Assembly (NCBI GenBank): GCA_020024475.1
Contig: JAHHTS010000049.1
Span: 1 to 15,577 of the forward strand
Direction: 5' to 3'
Length of the DNA stretch: 15,577 bases
DNA from: Oscillospiraceae bacterium
GTDB lineage: Bacteria > Bacillota > Clostridia > Oscillospirales > Ruminococcaceae
Shown here: piece after piece, positions 7,776 to 15,524 of the stretch
How positions within the stretch are numbered: position 1 is the stretch's first letter
How the letters are laid out: the number at the start of each line of letters is the position of its first letter
The notes under the pieces: model-generated
What the model was told of the DNA's origin: nothing
Seen by the model: only the letters and a program-made list of their open reading frames with translations
Databases searched by the model: none
Translations under genes and position numbers: made by a program

Positions 7776-7787
7776 GGAGGAGGATAA

Positions 7788-8876
7788 ATGGAAATCGGAC
7801 TCTATATACATATTCCTTTTTGTAGAAAAAAGTGTAATTATTGCGACTTCTACTCTAAAGGGGGAGCTTTGGCGGTAAGTGATGAATATATAAAAGCATT
7901 AAAAAGAGAGATTGCAAAGTGGGAAAATATTACCTGCAAGACTGTTTATTTTGGTGGTGGCACTCCAAGTCTTATGACTGCTAAACAGATAGATGATATT
8001 TTATCAAATCTAGACATATTGCCAGATGCCGAAATAACATTGGAGGCGAACCCAGATACACTCACTTTGGAAAAGCTAAAAGAATTTAGACAAGTTGGTA
8101 TAAATCGTTTATCAATTGGTGTGCAGACAGTTTATGATAAATCACTTGAAAATCTTGGACGTATTCATAATGCTGAAAAAGCTCAAAATGTTTTTAAATG
8201 GGCAAAAGAGGCGGGATTTGAAAATATAAGTGGTGACATAATGTTAGGTCTTGATGACTATACTATGAAAGAACTAGATGACACTGTTGATTTTATGAAA
8301 AATAATGGCGCAACTCATATTTCTGCCTATATGCTTAAAATTGAAGAAGGAACACCATTTTATTATAATCGCCCGAAAAATATGGCTAATGATGATGAAA
8401 TGGCGGAATTTTATCTTGCCGCTTGTGAAAAGATAAAAAAATGTGGTTATATGCAGTATGAAATTTCAAATTTTTGTATACCTGGATACCATAGCAGGCA
8501 CAATTCGATTTATTGGAAACTTGAAAATTATCTTGGCATAGGACCAAGTGCTCATTCTTGTATGGACGGAAAACGATTTTACTATCCTAGAGATTTGGAG
8601 TTGTTTATCAAAAAAGGAGAGATAATCGAAGAGGGCCAAACCGATGCAGATGATTATATTATGCTGTCGCTAAGACTTAAAGAAGGACTTGATATTAATC
8701 GACTAGAAAGCGAATATAATCTTAAAATATCTAAACATATTAAGAAAAAGCTAGATATTTATGAACAGGAAGGGTTTATAGAATCAAAAAATGGGTGTAT
8801 TTCGCTTACTCCAAAAGGTTTTCTTGTGGAAAATGCGGTGGCAAGCGATATTATGAGTGGAGTCTATAGTATATAA
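7788..8876 (+). CDS. hemW: Radical SAM protein HemW (haem chaperone, HemN-like)
   Basis: Radical S-adenosylmethionine protein of 362 residues. The 4Fe-4S cluster motif CxxxCxxC is at Cys12, Cys16 and Cys19, in the context IPFCRKKCNYCDF. The SAM-contacting GGGTPS is at 56-61, followed by EANPDT and GINRLSIGVQ. The C-terminal HemN-type winged-helix region includes the LRLKEGLD block. The cluster motif lacks the extra Cys of true oxygen-independent coproporphyrinogen oxidase (HemN), and the length suits HemW. Studied HemW proteins bind haem and pass it to acceptor proteins rather than oxidising coproporphyrinogen. AGGAGG precedes the ATG by four bases. In Bacillus this gene lies just upstream of hrcA in the same direction; here it is divergent, with its own promoter and terminator. 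Confidence 0.95.
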   Translation: MEIGLYIHIPFCRKKCNYCDFYSKGGALAVSDEYIKALKREIAKWENITCKTVYFGGGTPSLMTAKQIDDILSNLDILPDAEITLEANPDTLTLEKLKEFRQVGINRLSIGVQTVYDKSLENLGRIHNAEKAQNVFKWAKEAGFENISGDIMLGLDDYTMKELDDTVDFMKNNGATHISAYMLKIEEGTPFYYNRPKNMANDDEMAEFYLAACEKIKKCGYMQYEISNFCIPGYHSRHNSIYWKLENYLGIGPSAHSCMDGKRFYYPRDLELFIKKGEIIEEGQTDADDYIMLSLRLKEGLDINRLESEYNLKISKHIKKKLDIYEQEGFIESKNGCISLTPKGFLVENAVASDIMSGVYSI

Positions 8877-8906
8877 AATATAATAAATAAATATATATCA
8901 TATTAT

Positions 8907-8940
8907 AAGGGAGGGCTTTTTTGTGCTTCCCTTTTTATTT
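8907..8940 (+). terminator. Intrinsic terminator of hemW
   Basis: AAGGGAGG (8907-8914) pairs with CTTCCCTT (8926-8933), including one G-U pair, and is followed by TTTTATTTT. It begins 30 bases after the hemW stop codon. Confidence 0.88.
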
Positions 8941-9039
8941 TGTCTTTAGATACAGAAATATTCATATTATTAAAATTTTCCAATTATTGATTAAAAGTTA
9001 ATATTTTTGTGAACTAATGTGAAAAAATAATCAACTATA

Positions 9040-9069
9040 TTGAAATTTTTTATTTGCAAGGTGTATTAT
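9040..9069 (+). promoter_or_regulatory. Probable promoter of the RND exporter
   Basis: TTGAAA (9040-9045) and TATTAT (9064-9069) are separated by 18 bp. Transcription would start near 9076, just before the palindrome at 9081-9094. The AT-rich surroundings make the exact elements uncertain. Confidence 0.5.
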
Positions 9070-9080
9070 AAAAATCACTT

Positions 9081-9094
9081 CGACCGATTGGTCG
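9081..9094 (+). promoter_or_regulatory. Operator-like palindrome upstream of the RND exporter
   Basis: CGACCGATTGGTCG is symmetric at 12 of 14 positions. It is strikingly GC-rich for its surroundings and lies between the predicted transcription start and the exporter ribosome binding site. GACC...GGTC symmetry is common for TetR-family operators, and a TetR-family pseudogene follows the exporter. The regulator assignment is inferred. Confidence 0.65.
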
Positions 9095-9126
9095 GATTAT
9101 TGATAGTTTTTTTAAGAGGAAGATTT

Positions 9127-12100
9127 ATGACGAAATACAGCGTTAAAAAACCATTCACTGTTTTGGTGGGAATAGTGCTTGTGTTAGTTCTTGGAATTGT
9201 TTCATTTTTAGGACTAAACACCGATTTACTACCATCTATTGATCTGCCTTATGTAGTGCTTTACACAGTTTATCCTGGCGCAAGTCCTGAGAGGGTTGAA
9301 ACATCGGTGACACAGCCACTTGAACAGGCAGTTTCAACCACTTCTGGGCTTGAAAACATTAGCAGTACATCTAGTGAAAATGTTAGCTTAATTGTTATGG
9401 AATTTAATCAAGAGACCAATATGGAGTCTGCAATGATTGAATTAAATAACAATATCGATATGATTAAAGGTTACCTAGATGAAATGGTTCAGCCACCAGT
9501 TATGATGAAAATGAATCCGAATATGCTACCAGTTCAAATGCTTTCTATCGATGTTGATGGAATGGATATAAAGAAACTTTCTGAGTATGTTAAAAATGTT
9601 ATTGCACCAAGACTTGAAAGAATTGACGGGATAGCTACAGTTAATGTTTCTGGTGTTGTGCAGGATAATGTGGCGATTCGTTTTAATCAAGAAAAAATTG
9701 ATAAAATAAACGATGATATTCTAAAATCAGTAAATGGTGAGCTTTATAAAACAAAAAAAGAGCTTGATAATGCTAAAGATAAAATAACAAATGGTAAAAA
9801 AGAACTAGAAAATCAGCAGAATGCTTTATATGATAAATTATCAAAAGCATCAGCAGAACTTGATGTGGCACAAGCGCAAGCACAGTCTGTTGAAAGCAAT
9901 AAGGCACAGCTAGAAACACAGCTTGCGCTGTATGAGAGCGCAAAAGATTTAGTTGTATCTATTTCTCAGTTTAGAATGACTAATTTTGCTGTTTCAGCAA
10001 TTATTAAAATAAGTAATGAATATGATTCTGTTCCTATAAATGGAACTACAACACTTTGGGATATTATGTCATATAGCCCTGAAAAGCCAAAAGATGTTCC
10101 AGAAGAAATATGGTCGAAATTTAATCAGGCCATACAGGAATTAAAAGATTCATTACAGATAATTATTGATAGATCTAATGGAGTGATTACCCACCAAACT
10201 TCTCTAAATGAATTGGAAGGCTTTATTGTTAAATCAATAGATGAAATTGAAAAAGGATTAAAATCGATGGGCATAGCCCAGGAAATTATAACTACCGGTA
10301 GTTTGTCGATTTATAACAACAAAATTTCTACTATAAAAAATGAGCTTTCTCGGTCAACAATTATGGCTAAGCAAATGGAATCTACTTTGGAAGGACTTAA
10401 AAAAACTTACGCTGAGCTTGAAGCTGGAAAAATGTCTGCAACTTCTAAGCTGGCATCTGCACAAGTGCGGTTGGAATCTGGCGAAGCTGAACTAAACAGC
10501 GGTATAAAACAGTTTGAAAGTGCAAGAGATGAGGCACTTAAAAATGCAAATATCGATGGTTTAGTTACTCAAGAATCAATCTCCGCAATTCTTATGGCAC
10601 AAAACTTTTCAATGCCAGCAGGATATGTTGACGAAGATGGACAGAAAATGACCGTAAAGGTTGGTGACACATTCGCAAATATAGATGAAGTGAATAATCT
10701 TCTTTTAATTGATATGAAAATGAAAGGTGTTGAGCCTATTTGCCTTAAAGATGTGGCAGATGTCACTATCGAAGATAATTCAGCAGAAAGTTATGTTCGT
10801 GTAAACAGAAACCCCGGCATCACACTTTCAATTCAAAAATCTTCTATTGCATCAACCTCAAAGGTTTCTGATGCTGTTAATAAAGAAATTGCCCAGATTA
10901 TGAATGAAGATGCCAATACCCATATAACACAACTTATGGATCAAGGTATTTACATAAATCTTGTAATAAACAGCGTTATGAATAACCTTGTTTATGGTGG
11001 TATCATTGCTATTATTGTCCTTTGGGTTTTTCTTAAAGATATAAAACCGACAATTATTATTGGTATTTCCATTCCTATAAGTTTGCTGTTCGCTATTGTT
11101 ATGATGTATTTTAGTGGAGTTTCACTAAACACTATTTCCCTTGCAGGCCTTGCTCTTGGTGTGGGTATGCTTGTTGATAACTCAATAGTTGTTATCGAAA
11201 ATATCTATCGCTTGCGCAGTATTGGATATTCAAAAATCAAAGCGGCAATTATGGGCGCAAAACAAGTTTCTGGTGCTATCGCCTCTTCAACTCTTACAAC
11301 CATCTGTGTGTTTATACCGATTGTTTTTACAACAGGTATAACAAGACAGTTGTTTGTAGATATGGCTCTTACAATAGGCTATTCACTTGTAGCAAGCCTT
11401 ATTGTTGCACTTACGGTTGTTCCAGCATTTGCTTCGAATATACTTAATAAAACAAAAGAAGTTAAACCAGGAATTTTGGAAAAAATGACTTTAGTATATG
11501 AAAAACTACTAAATAAATCACTAGATCACAAATGGTTTGTAATCACAGTTTCAATCGTACTTTTGGTATTTAGCTTTTCTCAACTATTAAAAATGCCTTT
11601 GGCATTTATTCCGGATATGGATTCGAATCAGATGCAGATGACTTTGAAAATGCCATTTGAAACATCACAAGATGAACTTATTAGAAACGGTGAGATTATT
11701 GCAGAAAGAGTTTCAAGTATTGAAGGAATTCGAACGGTCGGTATGACTACAGGCGGTGGCGGTATCATGGAAGCTATGGGGTCGTCTGATACTAAAAATA
11801 TGTCTTACTATATAGTTCTAGATGAAAATAAGAAAAATACAAATGAAGAAATTGCACGGATTATAAAAGAACAAAATCCAGAATATGAACAGCAGCTTGA
11901 TATACAAACATCAAAAATGGATATTGGCGCACTTGGTGGTTCTGGTGTGGGAGTACAGATTAAAGGTAATGACCTCGATGTGCTTCAGCATGAAGCTGTA
12001 AAAATTTCTGAAATACTTAAATGTGCTGATGGTGTGGTAGAAGTAGATGACGGTTTGTCAAAGGTCAATGAAGAAATTCGTATTGAAGTTGATAAAGAAA

Positions 12101-13050
12101 AGGCTATTAAAAAAGGTCTTACAGTTGCACAGGTGTTTAAAACTGTAAGTTCTGCACTTACAGAAACTAAAAAAGCTACTACACTTTCATTTGAAGGCAA
12201 CGATATGGATGCAATTATATATGCTCCATCTACCTACACAAAAGACAATATTGGCGATTTAAAATTGACAACAGAAACAGATAGTAAAGGCAATGAAAAA
12301 GATGTTCTTTTAAAAGACGTTGCTTATTTCTCGATGGCAAAAAGCCCAGATACTATTAACCGTACAAACCAATCAAGATATATCACTATAACAGCCAAAA
12401 TAGATGAACAGTATAATGTTTCGCTTGTAAGTCGTGATATTGAAAAACTTCTTGAAGGTTATAATATGCCTAAGGGCTATAGCTTATCTATGACTGGTGA
12501 AAACGAAACAATTATGGAAGCTATGCTTCAGTTGGTTCAAATGATTGTTCTGGCAATTGTGTTTATTTATTTGATTATGGTTGCGCAGTTTCAAAGTCTT
12601 AAATCACCATTTATAGTTTTGTTTACAATTCCTCTAGCATTCACCGGTGGATTGTTAGCTATAATTATAACTGGTGAAATGCTTACAATCACCTCCATGA
12701 TAGGTTTCTTAGTTTTGGCAGGTGTTGTTGTAAATAATGGTATAGTTTTTGTCGACTATGTAAACGGACTTCGTCAAGAAGGTGTTGATAAGCGTGATGC
12801 TATTATAAAAACAGGTATAGACAGAATTCGCCCTATACTTATGACAGCACTCACAACAATTCTCGCTATGAGTACTATGGCTTTGGGTATTGGCATGGGT
12901 TCTGAGCTAAGCCAAGGCATGGCATTAGTTACAATTGGGGGATTGTCTTATGCAACACTTTTAACACTGTTTCTTGTTCCAGCACTTTATGATTTGTTCA
13001 ATAGAAATACAATAAAAATTATTGATGTGAAGTTTGACGATGAACAATAA
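9127..13050 (+). CDS. RND-family efflux transporter with a large helical insert
   Basis: Inner-membrane exporter of the RND/AcrB superfamily, 1307 residues from the chosen ATG. That start follows AGAGGA by six bases and opens with the typical SVKKPFTVLV sequence; an earlier in-frame TTG at 9040 has no ribosome binding site. TM1 is at 10-30 and TM2-TM6 at about 619-768. TM7 is near 803-821 and TM8-TM12 run from 1133 to the end. The YPGASPERVE and TM4 GMLVDNSIVVIEN blocks are clear. The TM4 acid pair of AcrB (D407/D408) is D684/N685 here, and the TM10 lysine (K940) is replaced by N1203, as far as I can align by eye. Inserted in the first porter region, at about 204-472, is a mostly helical, probably coiled-coil segment. 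No adaptor or outer-membrane gene is nearby. Closest known type is the Gram-positive SwrC/YerP group; substrate unknown. Confidence 0.93.
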   Translation: MTKYSVKKPFTVLVGIVLVLVLGIVSFLGLNTDLLPSIDLPYVVLYTVYPGASPERVETSVTQPLEQAVSTTSGLENISSTSSENVSLIVMEFNQETNMESAMIELNNNIDMIKGYLDEMVQPPVMMKMNPNMLPVQMLSIDVDGMDIKKLSEYVKNVIAPRLERIDGIATVNVSGVVQDNVAIRFNQEKIDKINDDILKSVNGELYKTKKELDNAKDKITNGKKELENQQNALYDKLSKASAELDVAQAQAQSVESNKAQLETQLALYESAKDLVVSISQFRMTNFAVSAIIKISNEYDSVPINGTTTLWDIMSYSPEKPKDVPEEIWSKFNQAIQELKDSLQIIIDRSNGVITHQTSLNELEGFIVKSIDEIEKGLKSMGIAQEIITTGSLSIYNNKISTIKNELSRSTIMAKQMESTLEGLKKTYAELEAGKMSATSKLASAQVRLESGEAELNSGIKQFESARDEALKNANIDGLVTQESISAILMAQNFSMPAGYVDEDGQKMTVKVGDTFANIDEVNNLLLIDMKMKGVEPICLKDVADVTIEDNSAESYVRVNRNPGITLSIQKSSIASTSKVSDAVNKEIAQIMNEDANTHITQLMDQGIYINLVINSVMNNLVYGGIIAIIVLWVFLKDIKPTIIIGISIPISLLFAIVMMYFSGVSLNTISLAGLALGVGMLVDNSIVVIENIYRLRSIGYSKIKAAIMGAKQVSGAIASSTLTTICVFIPIVFTTGITRQLFVDMALTIGYSLVASLIVALTVVPAFASNILNKTKEVKPGILEKMTLVYEKLLNKSLDHKWFVITVSIVLLVFSFSQLLKMPLAFIPDMDSNQMQMTLKMPFETSQDELIRNGEIIAERVSSIEGIRTVGMTTGGGGIMEAMGSSDTKNMSYYIVLDENKKNTNEEIARIIKEQNPEYEQQLDIQTSKMDIGALGGSGVGVQIKGNDLDVLQHEAVKISEILKCADGVVEVDDGLSKVNEEIRIEVDKEKAIKKGLTVAQVFKTVSSALTETKKATTLSFEGNDMDAIIYAPSTYTKDNIGDLKLTTETDSKGNEKDVLLKDVAYFSMAKSPDTINRTNQSRYITITAKIDEQYNVSLVSRDIEKLLEGYNMPKGYSLSMTGENETIMEAMLQLVQMIVLAIVFIYLIMVAQFQSLKSPFIVLFTIPLAFTGGLLAIIITGEMLTITSMIGFLVLAGVVVNNGIVFVDYVNGLRQEGVDKRDAIIKTGIDRIRPILMTALTTILAMSTMALGIGMGSELSQGMALVTIGGLSYATLLTLFLVPALYDLFNRNTIKIIDVKFDDEQ

Positions 13051-13618
13051 TTACACAGAAAAATAAAAAATATTTTTGAGCAGTTATCAAACTTGCTGAG
13101 TCTGGCGAAAAAATTGAGCAGATTACTGCTAAGCAAATCGCTGAGGCGGTGGGATATATGATTATTTTTCTTCTAAAGACGAAATAATAATAAAGGCTAT
13201 CATCTATTATCAAAAAGCAGAAGTAAAAAGTTTTTTGATTATATTGAAATACTTTCTAGTTTTAAAGAAAAGATTTTTAGTATCTATGAAAGTATCGTTA
13301 AATGTGTTGATAATTCAGCTTCTATCTTTAATCTTTTATCTAGTTTTAGTTCACCCAAAAATGTATTTGAGAAAGCTATTGTATGCAAAGAGCAACAAGA
13401 TGAGATATTAAATCCGATTGTTCAAAAGGTTTATAAAGTTATAGAGTTTGGCAATTCCACAGGTGTGAGAAATATCTAGATAGAACAATATGTACAATAT
13501 GTAACAATGACACTTTTGCGAATCTTTGCACAGTTGGTCATGAGAGAAATTTAAAAAATTTTCAAAAGATATTGTTTTAGAAAATGCTTACAAGATGCGT
13601 ATAAAAGCCTTTAATTAA
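13040..13618 (+). pseudogene. Degenerate TetR/AcrR-family repressor
   Basis: Fragments in three frames join into a TetR-like protein of about 190 residues. AVIKLAESGEKIEQITAKQI then AEAVG reads from 13080, and YDYFSSKDEIIIKAI from 13157. A C-terminal ligand-domain stretch (FDYIEILSSFKEKIF and onward) runs from about 13234 to a TAG at 13477, continues in frame as IEQYVQYVTMTLLRIF, and ends KMRIKAFN at 13615. The visible lesions are an in-frame TAA at 13064 and a shift near 13076-13080. About 16 bases that should encode the recognition helix are lost at 13154-13157. One base is lost in the T run at 13231-13236, and one is gained near 13551-13560. A likely original ATG at 13040 overlaps the exporter stop. 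It cannot make a DNA-binding protein. It was probably the local repressor of the exporter. Confidence 0.88.
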
Positions 13619-13666
13619 AAAATCAGTATTTAGGTTATTTATCCTAAATGCTGATTTTTATTTTTC
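13618..13666 (+). terminator. Terminator of the exporter / former repressor operon
   Basis: A 17-bp stem (13618-13634 with 13643-13659, one G-U pair, 8-nt loop) merges into a T-rich tail. It starts at the old stop codon of the repressor remnant, which supports exporter and repressor having been one operon. Confidence 0.92.
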
Positions 13667-13733
13667 TAACATTTATTTCACACATTTATAAAATATTATG
13701 TTATATAATTTTGTTTTTGATATGGGGTACATT

Positions 13734-14003
13734 ATGTATAATAAGTTTTCAAAATTTGGCGTTTTATCCGCTGTAATGGGTTTTATTTGCTTTGGTATAA
13801 TATATATCACTGACAGTTCATATCCAAATATTTTATTTCAGATATTAACACCGCTATTTTTGATATTTATATTTGTATCTTTTATTTTCTTCACTATTGA
13901 TTGGCTTTTTGAACTATATCGATGTATAAAAAATAAAAACTATTTAAGTACATTATTCTGGCTTGTGATAGGTATTTTTATCATATACCAATTTATAAAA
14001 TAA
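13734..14003 (+). CDS. Small membrane protein of unknown function
   Basis: A protein of 89 residues from the ATG at 13734. It has three predicted membrane spans: FGVLSAVMGFICFGIIYIT, a long one around ILTPLFLIFIFVSFIFFTID, and LFWLVIGIFIIYQF at the end. A short basic loop (CIKNKN) separates the last two. I recognise no family. In-frame ATGs at 13698 and 13722 are possible starts (101 and 93 residues). I prefer 13734 because GGGG lies six bases upstream and a TATAAT at 13704-13709 would start the transcript near 13716. Neither signal is strong. It follows the exporter operon terminator and converges on the SGNH hydrolase gene, so it appears to be a single-gene unit. Confidence 0.6.
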   Translation: MYNKFSKFGVLSAVMGFICFGIIYITDSSYPNILFQILTPLFLIFIFVSFIFFTIDWLFELYRCIKNKNYLSTLFWLVIGIFIIYQFIK

Positions 14004-14016
14004 AATATATAACTAA

Positions 14017-14042
14017 AAAAGCACCCACTACAGGGTGCTTTT
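14017..14042. terminator. Bidirectional terminator between the small membrane protein and the SGNH hydrolase
   Basis: AAAAGCACCC (14017-14026) and GGGTGCTTTT (14033-14042) form a perfect 10-bp stem with a 6-nt loop. The minus strand continues the T run (TTTTTTAGTT). It lies between two convergent genes and ends four bases before the hydrolase stop codon. Confidence 0.9.
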
Positions 14043-14045
14043 AAT

Positions 14046-14969
14046 TTATGCGTAAGCTACATTTGGGTCGTAAACTGTGTGAGTTGTAAGATAATTAAAC
14101 CATTCCCCATATCCTTCAGGAGTTAGGTGTATGCCGTCTGAGTATGAAATATCCTCACGAAGGTAGCCACTATCGCTTTTAAGGACATCATAAAGGTTTA
14201 TAAGCGACAAACCTTCATCACGGCACATTTTGGCGATAAGTTTGTTTGATTGATAGATTCTTTCGTAGGAAAGTCGTGGTTCCTTTGAGGATTTAAAAGC
14301 AGCAACAGGTGTAATAGTTGTTACATATATTATTGCTTGTGGTGCGTTTTCTTTCAGCTTTTTAATGAACGGATAATAGCTGTCAATAAGTTCTTCTGGT
14401 GACATAGCCATAAGAGCATTTGTTCCTAGAGTAACATAAACCTTTTTAGGATTTCTTTGCTGTATTGTTGCCCAAGGGTCAATAGGACCTGCGCCTACAT
14501 CAATTTGAACACCAGGCTGTAAAAATGATTTAGGTGATAGACTTGGCTTTGTTATGTAAATAGCTCCTGTTTCTGCAAGGTTTAGATTTCCGGCATAAAC
14601 TTTAAATCCGTCTGCCAAGCTGTCACCTACAAAAATGGCATCGTCAAAATAATTGATAGGCACTCTGCCATTCTCTGCAACTTGCACCATAGCAAGCTCT
14701 GGTAAATAGTAGTCTAGATTTATAGTTTTTTGAACTTCATCATCAAATCCATTCCAACTTTCAGATTGCTTAGTGATGTTTTTGTTAGGTTTTTGCAATA
14801 AGTCTGTTTGTCTAGGTTCTTTTGGAATAATGAAATGCTCTACTGATTGTACTATTAAAAATGCGACTGAAAATACAAATAGTGCCATAAAGCTGTACAT
14901 TAAAGCTTTTCTGCGACGCTGTTGAACTTTGTGCTTTTTTATTTCCTCAGGGGTCTTGAATTTTGCCAA
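14046..14969 (-). CDS. Membrane-anchored SGNH/GDSL-family hydrolase
   Basis: Protein of 307 residues: a basic cytoplasmic N-terminus, one membrane span at about 24-43 acting as a signal anchor, a spacer to about 108, then an extracellular SGNH domain. The catalytic blocks are visible. FVGDSLADG carries the nucleophile Ser117, GTN carries Asn184, and SDGIHLT carries Asp278 and His281. The family contains esterases, lipases and carbohydrate or peptidoglycan deacetylases; location and anchor suggest a cell-envelope ester as substrate, which is inference. It starts at TTG (14967-14969), supported by GAGGTG five bases upstream; no ATG offers a better start. It is a single-gene unit with its own promoter and a shared terminator. 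The gene I would least like to name more precisely: substrate cannot be read from the sequence. Confidence 0.9.
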   Translation of the reverse strand: MAKFKTPEEIKKHKVQQRRRKALMYSFMALFVFSVAFLIVQSVEHFIIPKEPRQTDLLQKPNKNITKQSESWNGFDDEVQKTINLDYYLPELAMVQVAENGRVPINYFDDAIFVGDSLADGFKVYAGNLNLAETGAIYITKPSLSPKSFLQPGVQIDVGAGPIDPWATIQQRNPKKVYVTLGTNALMAMSPEELIDSYYPFIKKLKENAPQAIIYVTTITPVAAFKSSKEPRLSYERIYQSNKLIAKMCRDEGLSLINLYDVLKSDSGYLREDISYSDGIHLTPEGYGEWFNYLTTHTVYDPNVAYA

Positions 14970-14998
14970 AATATCACCTCAATTTCTTTTACCTATTG

Positions 14999-15027
14999 AT
15001 TATATGTTATTGTAAACTAGTTTTCAA
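14999..15027 (-). promoter_or_regulatory. Promoter of the SGNH hydrolase gene
   Basis: TTGAAA (15022-15027) and perfect TATAAT (14999-15004) on the minus strand, 17 bp apart, giving a start near 14992 and a short leader of about 23 nt. A TTGACA overlaps one base upstream but would be 24 bp from the -10. Confidence 0.8.
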
Positions 15028-15390
15028 GTGTCAAATAGCCACATTTGATAAAATTTCACAACAGGTTACAACAAATTAACAATTTATCCATTATTTTTAC
15101 AAAACAACTATATGTTAATTTGTGAAAATATACATTTTGGTGGTGTTTTATCTGACGAATTTTCGATTAGAATATTTAGCTGAAAATTGTGTATGTCAAA
15201 TATTAGAATTAAAATAAAAATTTTTTAAATATGTATTTAAAAGCAAGAATGATTTATGGTGATAGTTATTAGTGATTTTCACATTCGTTGATTATAAAAA
15301 TATTATGATTAAATTGTTATATTTATAGAATATGAATAGATAATTTTATGGTTGGAAAGGTTTATCAAATGATATTTTTGCAAAAGAGCA
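15028..15390. other. AT-rich intergenic region with nothing identified
   Basis: Between the hydrolase promoter and the tRNA terminator I see no gene, RNA motif or repeat that I can support. Confidence 0.55.
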
Positions 15391-15418
15391 AAAAAATAAT
15401 CGACTTTTCAGTCGATTA
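15391..15418 (-). terminator. Terminator of the tRNA operon
   Basis: TAATCGACT (15397-15405) and AGTCGATTA (15410-15418) form a perfect 9-bp stem with a TTTC loop. On the minus strand it is followed by a run of T residues. It lies 15 bases beyond the CCA end of tRNA-Tyr. Confidence 0.92.
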
Positions 15419-15432
15419 GCTTGTAAAAATAA

Positions 15433-15517
15433 TGGTGGGAGCGGATGGATTCGAACCATCGAAGTCACTGACAACAGATTTACAGTCTGCCCCCTTTGGC
15501 CACTCGGGAACACTCCC
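15433..15517 (-). tRNA. tRNA-Tyr (anticodon GUA)
   Basis: On the minus strand the acceptor arm GGGAGTG pairs with CGCTCCC. The anticodon arm CAGA-CTGTAAA-TCTG gives anticodon GTA. A long variable arm typical of bacterial class II tRNA-Tyr follows. The T arm is GATGG/CCATC around TTCGAAT, with discriminator A and an encoded CCA (15433-15435). It is 85 nt including CCA. Confidence 0.97.
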
Positions 15518-15524
15518 ATATTAT

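Noticed and set aside
9040..9126. A TTG at 9040 that would lengthen the RND exporter by 29 residues
   Set aside because: The extra sequence would cover the promoter and operator region, has no ribosome binding site, and does not resemble RND N-termini. The ATG at 9127 has both.
15369..15419. A 16-codon open frame with a ribosome-binding-like GGAAAGG upstream
   Set aside because: It coincides with the tRNA terminator hairpin, whose stem supplies most of its codons. Chance is the simpler explanation.
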